Assembly (NCBI GenBank): GCA_029948255.1
Contig: JALIZF010001921.1
Location: forward strand, 1 to 64,000
Reading direction: 5' to 3'
Source: Telmatactis stephensoni
Lineage: Eukaryota > Cnidaria > Anthozoa > Actiniaria > Isophelliidae
Length of the DNA stretch: 64,000 nucleotides
Each line of letters starts with the position of its first letter. Within the stretch, counting starts at the first letter, position 1. The notes beneath the pieces are model-generated. The model was not told the origin of the DNA and did no database searches. It worked only from the letters and a program-made list of their open reading frames with translations. Shown piece after piece: positions 49,601 to 58,868 of the stretch. The position numbers and the translations under genes were made by a program.

Positions 49601-52511
49601 TGTCCAGTAACCCATGCAGAATGATTTCCAAATAAATTTCACACTTGGTGATGCATGCACTTATTCCTAATCTCTTTCTGAGTGACAATTCCATTTATAT
49701 ACTGACAAATATTGTCAGTAGTTCTTCACGAATCATTTCAACAGGGTTATCAGACAGCATTTGTCCTAAGTGACCTGAGTATTAATACCTGCTCAGTGGT
49801 TTGAGTACTTGACTGACTCAGAAGGTCACTGGCTCAAACCCCATATGGGCTTGGATTTTTTCTGAGTAAACTTCACACTCAAAGACACATACTCTTATTT
49901 CTACTGTTGTTCTGAGTGACAATTCCATTCTGACATATAATCAAATGAATTTCACATTTTTATAGACATCAAGGCACTGCAGGTTCTCATGATCACTATG
50001 GTCCACTTGTACAAAAACAGCTCTGAACTATACCTGTAGAAAATACTTTCTTAGTGTATCAAAAAGTTCTTTTGTGTAGTTTCCTATCCTTGCTTTCTTG
50101 GCTTTGGGTTCCAAGGCATCATTTTCACTGTGCTCTGCATTGTCTAATGCCTTAAGTGATGTGGAATACTCTGGAAGATGTTCTCTGAAATGAGATTAAT
50201 TGAATTAATCTCAAACTATTGTTTACCACTTCTCTTCTTAAAGTGCCTGGTTTTTCCTAGATTCATATTTTCTGAGATATAAGGGTTTCAAATATCAAAA
50301 TGCAAATTTGATGACGTAAAAGGAGTCATCATTTATTATACAAAAACAAGATAATTTGAGATACTTGAATTTTTCCATTTGTAAATTATTTCCAGTATGA
50401 TTGGTAAAACCTGTATTTTTTATTGTGGTTCTTGTTTTTATATTATTAAAAATACTCTTACTTTCTAAATAAGGCATCAGATAAAGCTTGATGTAACTGT
50501 GTTTGAAATTCATTAATTCTGTCTTGTGTTACATCAATTGAAGTTGGTAGTTCATCAGTGGTCTTTATGAGGTAACAGACAGACACAAGTGGAATGAGGA
50601 CATGTTGGCAGACTCTTTCAAAAAGCTGTAAGAAATAATGAAGTGACTAATTTGTTATGTAAGACACATATACATGTATGCTTACTCAACTCATTACAGT
50701 ACTTGAGTGTTTTCTTGTACAAAATGTAATACAAATATAATACAATACAAACATACAATACAAAATTAATATAAAATATAATACAATACAATTATACAAT
50801 GAAATGCAATATAATACAAATATACAATACAATACAAATATACAATACAATACAATACAATACAATACAATACAATACAATACAATACAATGCAATACAA
50901 ATACAATACAATGCAATGCAATACAATACAATACAAATATACAATACAATACAATGCAATACAAATACAATGCAATGCAATGCAATGCAATACAATACAA
51001 TACAATACAATACAATACAAATATACAATACAATACAAATATACAATACAATACAAATAATACAATACAATACAAATATACAATACAATACAAATATACA
51101 ATACAATACAAATATACAATACAATACAAATATACAATACAATACAATACACTGAGTCATGCAATATGTTACCAAATGGTCTTAGTAATATTAAAGAGAT
51201 TAGACTAGCTAGAGACCACAGATTTCATTGGTGTTGTTTACTATACATGTTTTGGCAACACATTTGCCATCTTCAGTAGCGAGGAGATTTTACAACGATG
51301 ATAATACACTGATTGTCATAATTTTACTTACTTTCTTGTGATTTGTCTGTCTTCTTTGTAGGGGAAGATACAAATTTAAAGCTATCTCAAGAAGGCTGAA
51401 AATTTCTTTTTTAGTTTTATTCTGATGTTCAGTTTGATCCAGTAGTTTTACAAATGCTTTTAACAAAGATGATAGAAATGTTACCTATAAACAAACAAAA
51501 TTGGTTAACATTGCTTAAATTATTTTTCAATGTTTTTCTCTTTTTTATTGCAAAAATATACATAGAAATACCCCTGTTTACCAACAAAATGCATTCTGGT
51601 CCTTACAATGTATACCAACCATTTTCACAACACGTATAGCTAGTGAGCTTAACACATCTATATGTTACATGAAACACTGCTACATGTAGGTCGAGGAACA
51701 CTTACATAATTATCAAATTTTGCCAGAAAAAATACATTTAATTTAGAATTGGACAGAATCAATTGTGCACACTGTAGCTGAATTAAAGCAGTATCTTTTT
51801 GGTCAAAGCCAGATGAAAAAACATCAATAAAGACCTAAAATAGAAAGAATATTGTTAAGAAATATTGTGCGTGTATCAATAATTACAAATAATCACACAC
51901 AAAGGGTGTTACAGTACCTGAAGAAATGGAGGCATCAGAGATAAGGAAAAAGAAGAGTGTTTCTGTTTCTCATAGGAGTTTAAACTGTCCAAAATACTGC
52001 CGAGATACTCCCATAGAAGCTTGATCTCCAGTGAACTACAACTAACAGAGACTAAATATGAGGACATAAACAATATTATACAGTGTAAAACTGTGTTGAA
52101 CAGTATAAATGACAGATGTGGTGTTAGAAGAGAAATTTGACCAAGGAAACTTTCCGAGGGGTGACTCTACGGTCTATTATCTTAAATAAAATGAACAAAT
52201 TTCTGACCTTGGTTTGATTCAAACCTACAACCCCTGAATTTGTACACCAGCCCTTTTAAAGGGATACTTGGATGAAAATGAATTAAAATTGGAAATGACT
52301 TGAAACTTAGTAAAACCTATCAGTACAACTTCCAATAATCACCTATCCTTGGAGACCCAGGGCGTCAGGGAGGGGGAGGGGAAGGAAGGGGAAGGGAAAG
52401 AGAGGAAAAGGACGCCCTGGTCTTTTGACTACCCCTAACTTGTCTTGAGGCCAAACATCAACAAAGGCTTTGATTGGCCTCATTATAATTTAATTATAAT
52501 GAGGCCAATCA

Positions 52512-52564
<53 letters not shown>

Positions 52565-52688
52565 TTACTTATTTACTTATTTATTTATTTTCTTTCATTG
52601 AAGTTTCTTTGTATCTCTAAGACACATAGGTTACGCTTCGCGTCCTATGTGTCCTTGTAATTAGTGCATATAGACGTTAATAAACTGC

Positions 52689-52732
<44 letters not shown>

Positions 52733-54951
52733 GATCATTTATATAGCGCCTATCCAAAGAAGCGTTTGTGCCATTAGATAAAATCATCTAAATTACCAGT
52801 AAACAAGTTGACCCCATGCATCGCCATGACTTTGAACAATACAAGCTGTCACGTTTAGTTTGAAAAGAACCTGATGTTTCCAGTTTACCGCAACTTTTAA
52901 ACAATAAATACGTAATCTCTTTCACGTATTTTGCAATAGCAATGAGTTTAGAGTGAAAAATATAGATAAATTGCAAAGACCTTGGTGAAACAAGATGTAT
53001 TTGAGGAACTTTCTCACAGGATATGGCTGAGCAACTGTCACTATACCAAAGTGATAATTGAAATAAGCCAGATATTTTTGTCAACTTAATTTGTTTATGT
53101 TAGACCATCTAATTGGATTAATTTTGACCTCAAGACAAGTTAGGGGTAGTCAAAAGCCCAGGGCGTCCTTTTCCCCTCTTTCCCTTCCCCTCCCCTCCCC
53201 CTCCCATAACAGGTTTGGTTAATGCCTGGGTTTTATTGCATCATCAGAGGTTCAATCCAAATATATACTTTTACATGTATTCAATTCATCTCACATCCTT
53301 GTTTCAACTTCTTTTCTTTCTGTGTAGCTTTAAGTAGCTGTAAATACCCTTAAAATTAAGCACTGCTGGAGAGAGGGTCACAAGTTATTGACGTAAAATA
53401 TGGTCACTTTACTTTACTTTTTTACTATTTATTCCATAATTTATAATCAAAATAGAAGTTACCTTTTCCTTTTCTTATAAAAATCTACTAATTGTTGACA
53501 AATCCAGCTTAATAGGACTTGTTGCTTGTTAGGAATTATGCATTCATTGCCAGTCCAAGCACGTTGGGCCACTTTAATTTTCTGTTGCCATGGTAATGAG
53601 GGATCATTCAATTTTGGCAAAATACCTGACAAAAAAAATTTTAAATGTTCAACTTCTTCTGGTCAACATTATTTTTATTCATAGGGCATGCTTTAATTGG
53701 AGCCCAGCTCTGTTGCGTGTCCCTCACCGGCCCTATATATATATATATTAGTTTTATTCAGTTATTATATTATTAATTTTATTTTTAATTTTATTATGTT
53801 GATGAAAGCTATGTAAATGAATAAATAAATAAAATAAACATTATTTATAGGCCAAAGTGTGACTCCAATATATTCTGGTGGGGATGGTCAAGGACTTTCA
53901 TTTCACCAATAAAACATACAAAATATCAATGATCTGAAGCCTTCTGCTTGCCATGTATTCATAATCTTTCTGAAGTTTCTAGGGTTTCACGGCAAATATT
54001 TGTGTTTTTCTACAACAACGTTTGGACATTCCTTTGGTCATCTTCTTCAGGTCGATTTCTTTTGCTTAAATAATAGAATATTTAAGCAAAAGATATTGAC
54101 CTGAAGAAGATGACCAAAGGAACGTTGAAACATTGTTGTAGAAAAACACAAATATTCGCCATGAAATCCTAGAAACTTCAGAAAGATTAGAATATACAAA
54201 ATCTGAAACTGGTACAAATTTCCATAGAAGCACCAGTAGCTGACTATGAGGATCCTAAAATCCTGTTATTTGAGCCTCTAAAGGTAAAATGATCATTCCC
54301 ATCCAAAATATATGGGAGTTCTCCCTGGGACTCATGAAACGTAAATAAAATGAATGCAATTTAAAGTGCATCCAACCTCTTATTTGAAATTTAATAATCG
54401 TTTCTTTTAATACTAATGGAAATGCTTTATGGTTTAATATTTCTGGATGTAGACACGAGATTAGGAACACGAGACTGTATCACAGTACAGAGACATGCGC
54501 GCGCGTTTTATATTGCTTAAATATAGCATGGCTTTAAATCCCAGCACAGTCTAGCCCCATGAAACAAATTAAGTTAATGTGAACTCTGTAGTGAGAACAA
54601 CCAGCTACTCTCAACAACAAGCCTCATCGAACCCAATAAAACTCTTGCTCGTTCAAGTCTGTGTATTAAAATATTCTTCAACAGATCTTTTAAACCTCTC
54701 GTAAGGAACGACATGAGACAGCTTGTCAATGAGACTTCCCTCCATAAACCTCCTGGTCAAATAGACACGTGCACGCGTACACAAATAATAAACGCCTGTC
54801 TTTTTAAGTCTCAAATCTTATACGACGTCACAAAAAACGTACTTCTAATACTTACCTATACTTTCATTCATGTTTCCAAATATTTCAAGCTTTTAGACAA
54901 AGTTTACAGCGTTAAGGAATAATTTCTTGAGACTTCACTTTCAGCCGCCAT
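31652..54951 (-). CDS. URB2: URB2 ribosome biogenesis homologue (many exons)
   Basis: Thirty-five exons located: 54939-54951, 53463-53625, 51918-52041, 51706-51834, 51332-51484, 50462-50625, 50034-50184, 49173-49249, 48646-48808, 47844-47926, 46888-46993, 46039-46110, 45369-45463, 44668-45001, 43969-44169, 43261-43410, 43012-43050, 42551-42735, 42071-42190, 41832-41977, 41298-41488, 40705-40809, 39359-39466, 38932-39027, 38072-38310, 37577-37712, 36402-36656, 36046-36162, 35312-35410, 34608-34658, 34379-34485, 33930-34020, 33243-33285, 32270-32338, 31652-31807. They total about 1510 codons, close to human URB2 (about 1520). Recognition rests on remembered family landmarks: N-terminal PNKQQVLLSW...VDFYKKR, LNHYIVEPHL, KTYAKLRQ, and the C-terminal YMIAEYIYQTQQVLL and DDYTKFYKFKGKA. 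URB2 is a nucleolar alpha-helical protein acting with URB1 in early 60S assembly. Phases match at every junction except between 35312-35410 (ends phase 0) and 34608-34658 (needs phase 2), so a short exon of length 3n+2 is missing from this model. The start ATGGCGGC is a typical metazoan start context; exon 1 is only 13 bases. Confidence 0.9.
32343..33122. mobile_element. ~780-bp perfect-looking foldback element filling a URB2 intron
   Basis: Arms of about 340-350 bases (32343-32681 and 32773-33122) are almost fully complementary around a spacer of about 90 bases. Each arm itself contains a smaller palindrome centred on CACGAGCGCAGCGAGTGG or its complement. The right-hand exon boundary (acceptor of exon 32270-32338) is two bases from the element end, so the element occupies nearly all of the 904-base intron. 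CCAATCAGATCGCGAG words lie at the inner ends. No coding capacity. Confidence 0.88.
33832..33866 (+). repeat. (GAT)n tract
   Basis: About eleven imperfect GAT units within the URB2 intron before exon 33930-34020. Confidence 0.85.
34118..34330 (+). repeat. (GACT)n microsatellite with GACG variants
   Basis: About 45 GACT/GACG/GACC units in the URB2 intron between exons 34379-34485 and 33930-34020, decaying to the right. Confidence 0.92.
34920..35285. mobile_element. Dispersed repeat with GTTACGGCAGGAATTTCG core
   Basis: Contains two TTTCGTATGA words, GTTTCACAGTCATACAAA words and the core GGTTACGGCAGGAATTTCGA. Related copies are at 17181-17335, 46690-46840 (inverted) and 47645-47825. It lies in the intron where one short URB2 exon is missing from the model, so insertion here may obscure that exon. 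Confidence 0.6.
35455..35745. mobile_element. Foldback element with CACGAGGCGTAGCCGAGTG apex
   Basis: Inverted arms include TGTCTCTGTACTGTGATAT and its complement, and GTAGAGCAAGAGAAAAGCAA and its complement. The apex is CACGAGGCGTAGCCGAGTG. Outer words AACGCGCGCGC and CCAATCAGCGCGCGCGTTAT bound it. It lies in the URB2 intron between exons 36046-36162 and 35312-35410. A fragment of the same family is at 54470-54530. Confidence 0.7.
36741..37112 (+). repeat. 11-bp minisatellite with 77-bp higher-order period
   Basis: The array is built from an 11-base monomer, TAAGTGGTCGG, with variants (GTCGA, GTCGT, and TAAGGTAACGG). Four monomers (44 bp) and three monomers (33 bp) alternate to give a 77-bp higher-order repeat, present about four times. 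The left edge reads GAACAGTCTGCACCGTACGG, matching the ends of the elements at 42277 and 45216. It is in the URB2 intron between exons 37577-37712 and 36402-36656. Confidence 0.9.
37998..38048 (+). repeat. (GAT)n tract beside a URB2 exon
   Basis: GATGATGAT units with interruptions end about 24 bases from the donor side of exon 38072-38310. On the sense strand this is (ATC)n just inside the intron. Confidence 0.88.
38468..38800. repeat. ~70-85-bp minisatellite
   Basis: About four tandem units containing CAATGGCCATCTCTCCACAA and CCACTCCTGCCAATGATCCA, with TACATTTACTCTATACTGAA between, in the URB2 intron between exons 38932-39027 and 38072-38310. Open frames on both strands follow the period and are not genes. 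Confidence 0.9.
39128..39278 (+). repeat. (GAAT)n microsatellite
   Basis: Two runs of GAAT/GAATGCAT units in the URB2 intron between exons 39359-39466 and 38932-39027. Confidence 0.92.
39470..40700. other. Large URB2 intron; nothing recognised
   Basis: The 1.24-kb intron between exons 40705-40809 and 39359-39466. No repeats of high copy or secondary exons were recognised. Short open frames on the minus strand overlap in several frames and lack coding character. Confidence 0.5.
42277..42485. mobile_element. MITE-like element with GTAAGTGGT core
   Basis: The left end AAACAATCTGCACTGTATGG and right end TTGTGCAGAACGTTCACTAT are near complements. Inside are several GGTAAGTGGTTGGTAAG units. Same family as 45216-45352 and the expanded copy at 36741. 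Confidence 0.6.
43672..43942 (+). repeat. 21-bp minisatellite
   Basis: About 13 units of ACCCACTGCACTGTACACCT plus one base, with G/A variants. Ends 27 bases before URB2 exon 43969-44169. The period is a multiple of three, hence open frames in several phases on both strands; none is a gene. Confidence 0.95.
45216..45352. mobile_element. MITE-like element with GAACAATCTGCAC ends
   Basis: Terminal inverted repeats GTGAACAATCTGCAC and GTGCAGATTGTTCAC flank two to three GTAAGTGGT/ACCACTTAC units in opposite orientation. It lies in the URB2 intron between exons 45369-45463 and 44668-45001, ending 17 bases from the donor of exon 45369-45463. Confidence 0.75.
45700..45905 (+). repeat. Tandem duplication of a dispersed repeat
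   Basis: Two copies, about 105 bases apart, share TACTGGACTTCCCTATGGTA-type words (CTGGACTTCCCTATGGTAAA) and a following AAAGGTCACTTAGGCCATTT/AAAAGTCACTCAGCCATTTT. A related inverted copy lies at about 42790-42875. In the URB2 intron between exons 46039-46110 and 45369-45463. Confidence 0.65.
46690..46840 (-). mobile_element. Inverted copy of the GTTACGGCAGGAATT repeat
   Basis: On the minus strand it carries GGTTACGGCAGAAATTCGAA and CATGACACTGACATGGCCAG-like words, matching the plus-strand copy at 47645-47825. In the URB2 intron between exons 46888-46993 and 46039-46110. Confidence 0.55.
47270..47440. repeat. G-rich/C-rich inverted tract
   Basis: A GGGAGGGGAGGGGAAGG block is followed by a complementary CCCCTCCCCTTTCCTTTCTC block repeated twice, giving a hairpin-like purine/pyrimidine switch near 47330. 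It is flanked by TAGCCTGTGTAGCGGCA and TGCCACTACGCAGGCTA, an inverted repeat pair, so the whole is a small foldback element. Confidence 0.7.
47645..47825 (+). mobile_element. Copy of the GTTACGGCAGGAATT repeat
   Basis: Contains GGTTACGGCAGGAATTTTGA, GACAATATGGCACTGACATA and ends in two copies of GCATTTCACACTCATATGAA. It lies next to URB2 exon 47844-47926. Confidence 0.6.
48125..48480 (+). repeat. (GGAA)n microsatellite
   Basis: About 70 nearly uninterrupted GAAG/GGAA units in the URB2 intron between exons 48646-48808 and 47844-47926. Gly-Arg-Lys-Glu and Phe-Leu-Pro-Ser frames are artefacts. Confidence 0.97.
49381..49560 (-). mobile_element. tRNA-derived SINE (minus)
   Basis: On the minus strand: A-box TGGCTCAGTGGTTAGAG (about 49535), B-box GGTTCAAACCC (about 49490), then GAGCTTGGATTTTTT and a body with ATTTCACAATTGATGACACA. 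It shares head and body words with the plus-strand copy at 49785-49945. Confidence 0.65.
49785..49945 (+). mobile_element. tRNA-derived SINE (plus)
   Basis: A-box TGCTCAGTGGTTTGAG (about 49791) and B-box GGCTCAAACCCC (about 49831) are followed by GGGCTTGGATTTTTTCTGAG and TTCACACTC...TTCTGAGTGACAATTCCATT. The last word also occurs at 49675-49695, marking a further body fragment between the two SINEs. Confidence 0.65.
50730..51150 (+). repeat. (ATACA)n pentanucleotide array
   Basis: Over 400 bases of ATACA units, with ATACAAAT octamer variants and ATGCA substitutions, in the URB2 intron between exons 51332-51484 and 50462-50625. Frames of Tyr-Asn-Thr-Ile-Gln or Tyr-Cys-Ile-Val-Leu type are artefacts. 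Confidence 0.97.
52350..53205. mobile_element. Inverted-repeat element enclosing (AAT)n tracts
   Basis: Ends CCCAGGGCGTC and GACGCCCTGGTCTTTTGACT followed by ACCCCTAACTTGTCTTGAGG pair with CCTCAAGACAAGTTAGGGGT and AGTCAAAAGCCCAGGGCGTC at 53130-53175. Inside are a second palindrome (GATTGGCCTCATTATAAT and complement, 52472-52512), (AAT)n tracts at 52514-52564 and 52690-52732, and no open frame. In the URB2 intron between exons 53463-53625 and 51918-52041. Confidence 0.75.
53962..54196. mobile_element. Foldback element with ~115-bp arms
   Basis: Arms starting AATCTTTCTGAAGTTTCTAG and its complement meet at about 54080 with almost no spacer; inner words GACCTGAAGAAGATGACCAA and complement. In the first intron of URB2. 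Confidence 0.8.
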
Positions 54952-56212
54952 GTTTGTTTGACTTGTTTCACGCATGTGCATAAAATGGGCTTCCTGTGTC
55001 ACTTTTCCCGACTTCCCGCACTCCTACTCCTAATAGAAGTTCATTGTCCTTGCAGTATCAAAATATTCTCATTCTCTTTAGAGAAACAGAATTCAACTCA
55101 GTTTCAGGCACTGAAAATAATTAGCTTTTTTTAGCTATCTTAAGTAACAGTGGCAACAGAGTGGTGAAACAAAGTGTACTAGCTAACTGTGTAATAGTCG
55201 AATGACAACAAATGAGAACACAATGGAATTAGGGTGTAATACACTTATGTGTATTTCAGTATCAGTGTATAGCAGTTAAAACAGTTCAACAAAAGGAAAC
55301 GATGGAATTGGGATCTACTAGTGTGTATTAGCTTAGTAACTATTTCACAGTCCGATGAAAATCACTCTAATGCAGGGCCGTAGCAAGGGGAGGGGCAAGG
55401 GGAGGGGAGGGGGTTTTTCAATTTTTGAATTTTTAAATTTAAAGTTTTAAATTTTAAATGACTACAATATTCAGTTGTCGTATATATATCACATTGCTAC
55501 AGAATTTAGTGTAAAAAGTGCACTGTTACAGTTCTAAGCTGACATGTATCGAGCGAGCCGCCAATTCTTAGGTATCTTTGAAATGTACACTCCAAAAAAT
55601 ATGCGCTGAGTGGCTCGCGCTTCGCGCTCGCAATTAATATTCCATATCAACTACATGGTTAAAAAGTGGTACTATATTCGGAAAATCTAAAGATGGTACC
55701 CACATTGCTTTTAAAATACAACTGAGCTCTTGACGACTAACTACATCACGTTTCATTCCCCACAAAAAAAGGTGAAAAAATTCAATTTTGTAAAAAATGG
55801 CCATTTTTTTGCCAAGTGGCTTGCACTTTGTGCTCAATGTAGCTATATATAACACTGGCCCAAGAGAAACATCCCAAAACAACTTAGAAACGGCGGTTGA
55901 GAACTCCTTTTCTGCCGAAATTCGTGCCGAGCGGCTCGCGCTTCGCGCTCGCTATAGCTAAATATTGTATTCTACCACATCACCTACAAACTATGAGAAC
56001 GATTTGAACCTCAAAAAACATACAAGTTTGACTACCATCGAAACGAAGGGGATCACATGTACACCCCCAGGCTCACTAATTAGAGGAGTCATGTGCACGC
56101 TAGGACCCTACGGATACGCCCATACATAAAGCATCACGTGGTGCAAATTTACTTTTGTCTTTCGTTCACTATAATGTGACTTGAAATCCCGAGAGCACCC
56201 CCAATAATTTAG
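54952..56212. other. URB2 upstream region; no gene seen
   Basis: Contains a degenerate copy (about 55180-55375) of the MITE found beside cofilin, sharing GTGTAATAGTYGAAT, GAGAACA(CA)ATGGAA, TAGTAACTATTTCAC and ATCACTCTAAT. At 55605-55630 and 55930-55950 the phrase GGCTCGCGCTTCGCGCTCGC occurs twice. No exon recognised. Confidence 0.5.
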
Positions 56213-56213
56213 A

Positions 56214-56273
<60 letters not shown>

Positions 56274-56304
56274 GTTTAGGGCCTTCCGTCCACACGAAGA
56301 CGAT

Positions 56305-56367
<63 letters not shown>

Positions 56368-56655
56368 ACGCCGTTTATGCGTCTTCGTGTGGACGGCCGT
56401 AAACGTATATTTTCGTAAACGCTGTGAAAACGCTGACGTCACAATATCATTCAATACCTGCTTAGTCAAGCGTTTAACATTGTTTTCGAGTTGAAGCGTT
56501 TACGTGTGGACGAGTCTAACCGCATAGAAATGTATACGTTTACTAGCATCAAGTTGTTCGTGTGATGCCGCTTTAAACGGCCATCGTTTTCGTGTGGATG
56601 CAAATACTTTTATGCGTTTACAAACGTAAACGCATACGTGTGGACGTGGCCTTAG
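56213..56655. mobile_element. MITE-like element rich in AAACGC motifs
   Basis: The left end CCGTCCACACGAAGACGATT and right end CGTGTGGACGTGGCC are inverted, and many copies of GTCCACACGAAGACG and GTAAACGC/GCGTTTAC lie within the terminal thirds on both strands. TTAGACC flanks both ends, a possible 7-base target duplication. Subterminal repeat clustering of this kind suggests a hAT-type or similar non-autonomous element; no transposase. Confidence 0.7.
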
Positions 56656-56686
56656 ACCTCGCTACGGCCCTGTAATGAAAACCACC

Positions 56687-56792
56687 AAACTTTACTTTGC
56701 ACTCTCTGTTATTTCAGTGTTACAGATATTAGCAGTGAGTCACTTAAATATCTGTAAGACTGAAATAACAGAGTGCAAATCAGTAAAGTTTC
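56687..56792. mobile_element. 106-bp inverted-repeat element
   Basis: Arms CTCTCTGTTATTTCAGTGTT and its complement with flanking AAACTTTACT/AGTAAAGTTT pair around a spacer of about 17 bases. Confidence 0.7.
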
Positions 56793-57104
56793 ACTGAAAT
56801 AAGCCTGCAAGCCTATTTCAGAAATTTCTTTCTTTCGAAAAAGAAATCATTTTTAAGCCTGACCTGAACGTCCAGGTCCAGGTTGTTTGTCAGTCTACGT
56901 TTTACATCACAATATGTAAATCAACAATGGTTTCTGATTGGCCGACTTACCATATTTTAGTAAGAAAAGACAAAAGAGACATAAGCTTCATGATAAGAGA
57001 GGGGTTTTTATCTGACCTATTTCAGTACAATTTCTTTTGAAATTTTCGGCTGACGGTTGGTTAGTTATAATCTCCTTCATTGTTATGTTAATTCTTTACA
57101 TCTT

Positions 57105-57223
57105 AGGCCACTCGCTGAACGAGTAATCCGCGCTCTTTCTTGATTGCCATCCTTTCCAACGTTCCGCTGTAGTTAGTGTGTTTCTTTTTTTCTCCAACGT
57201 CGTGTGTTTAACTTCTCCTTACC
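57105..57223 (+). promoter_or_regulatory. Putative promoter and non-coding first exon of cofilin
   Basis: A pyrimidine-rich leader ends CTCCTTACC|GTAAGTAC at 57223-57224, a strong donor. The matching acceptor TTTCAG at 58131-58135 is three bases before the cofilin start codon. The 5' end is not determinable from sequence. Confidence 0.5.
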
Positions 57224-57813
57224 GTAAGTACAGCTACATTCATTTACCATGTACTTATCCAGTGTTATTAATATCTGGAATATCTCGTATGATTTCCTGG
57301 TACTTTTTGATCGATTTTGGCCTGGAACTAAGATTATGGACATGACAGTTTCGGCGAAGAAAACGTTGACAATTTCTGACGTTTTAAGAGCAGCAAAAGT
57401 TTACGTTTAAGGGTAGGCCGGGTCGGTGGCTTTACAGGCTACCACATATGAAGGGAAGTGTGGGATACCAGTTCGACTAGAATTTCGACTAGCTTATTCG
57501 TGCAAAGTGTTTCAAGATTCTGCTTCGTAAACCACGACTGGAAATTATAACTTTTCAATAAAGATCCAGCTGTTAACGCAGTGAAAACTTGAAGATGACA
57601 CCAGAATTCCATGGTTTGTTCTGAAATTCTTTGTCAGCCGGTAAAAATACAGTTATATTTAGTGTTTTTTGAATCGTTTCAACCTGGCTGAATGCAGTAA
57701 GCCAGTCACGTGACTATCTTTGAAGCATGACGGCTGGGTTCGGCGGGTTTTTGTAAGAATGTTACATTGTAAGCGCATCGCAGAAAAAGGAGCTTCCTGG
57801 AATCAAGAACACC

Positions 57814-57843
57814 AGGAATTAGCGTCGTGCAAGAGGTCGTTGA
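57814..57843 (+). pseudogene. Partial duplicate of the cofilin N-terminal coding segment
   Basis: Thirty bases matching the coding exon at 58150-58179 in 27 positions (both contain GTCGTGCAAGAGGTCGTTGA), 336 bases upstream in the same orientation within the 5' intron. It reads in frame as SGI-VVQEVV-like residues but is not followed by the rest of the domain. Confidence 0.65.
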
Positions 57844-57963
57844 AGGTACCGACGGAAAACAATTAGTGCTTTACAATTTTTTGTGCTTATGCACTAAATG
57901 GGGGACACTACTCTCTAGCTCACACTCACACACACACACTACCACTACATTCACTGTCTAACT

Positions 57964-58113
57964 AATTAGAGTCGTTACACTTGACCCGTGAAACACTAAA
58001 TGAATTTTAGTGTGTAATAGTTCAATAGAGACAAAAGAGAACAATGGAAATAAGGTTTACTAGTAACTAGTAGTCTACTAACTATTTCACGGGTTAAGTG
58101 TAATCACTCTAAT
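57964..58113. mobile_element. MITE-like element next to the cofilin acceptor
   Basis: The ends ATTAGAGTCGTTACACTTGA and complement, followed inward by CCCGTGAAA, bound about 150 bp. The right end is only about 22 bases from the acceptor before the start codon at 58139. Same family as 3181-3327, 27943-28090 and about 55180-55375. Confidence 0.75.
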
Positions 58114-58138
58114 GTATAACCATTTCTAATTTCAGACC

Positions 58139-58868
58139 ATGTCAATGTCAGGAATTCAAGTCGTGCAAGAGGTCGTTGATATTTTCCAACTTATAAAGAA
58201 TAAAAAAGGCCCCAAGTTCATAGCATTTCGTTTATCCGACGATAAGAAATCTGTTATTGTTGATCATGATATAAAAGGAGAAAAAGTCGCAACGACTGAC
58301 GCAGAAGAGGATAAAAAATACTTTCGGAAAATGTTGGAGTTGCTGAAGGATGCGGAACCACGTTATATCATTTATGACTTTGGTTTCAAGCAAGAGGATG
58401 GTAAAATAAATGAGAAACTGGCATTTATTTCCTGGTAAGTGATCTATCGTTATATTTACATCGAAATATCCTTCCTCTATAGTACTCAGTGTCATCAGCT
58501 AAAAATAATGTGCTGTTGGGTAGTTATCATATATGTGGTCTTTTTTTACCATGGCTGATACAAATCGTACTATAAAACAATACAGTAAATAAACGTCCAT
58601 ACCAGGGAAAGCCATGTAAATTAATTTATCCTCCAGTTCCAGACTAAGCGAAATTAAATGGGCTATTTTTTGGTGTTTTTGATGTTATTTCTCAATTGTC
58701 CTTTCTAGGTGTAGCGACAATTGTCCCGTCTCAAAGAAAATGGTTTTCAGTGCAACAAAAGACACTGTAGTAAAAAAGTGTGATGGTGTCCACAAGGTCT
58801 TTCAGGTCAATGAAAAGGCAGATCTAGATTACAACGAAATGAAAAAGGACATGGAAACTAAAGCCTAA
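58139..58868 (+). CDS. ADF/cofilin actin-depolymerising factor
   Basis: Two coding exons, 58139-58434 and 58709-58868, joined TG|G in phase 2; 456 bases, 151 residues, within the usual ADF/cofilin range. It starts MSMSGIQV, with an early serine in the position regulated by LIM kinase in animal cofilins (inferred). The single ADF-homology domain shows the family pattern: GPKFIAFRLSDDKKSVIV, YIIYDFGF, the core LAFISWCSDNCPVSKKMVF and SATKDTVVKKCDGVHKVFQV, whose basic long helix binds actin. The domain core is diverged from vertebrate cofilin (WCSDNCPVSKKM in place of W.P..AP...KM). The protein severs and depolymerises F-actin in the cytosol. The acceptor lies three bases before the ATG; AATAAA follows at 59331-59336. 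URB2 is head-to-head about 2.2 kb away. Confidence 0.93.

Noticed and set aside
50686..51208. Tyr/Cys/Ile and Asn/Thr/Gln frames
   Set aside because: Products of the (ATACA)n array.
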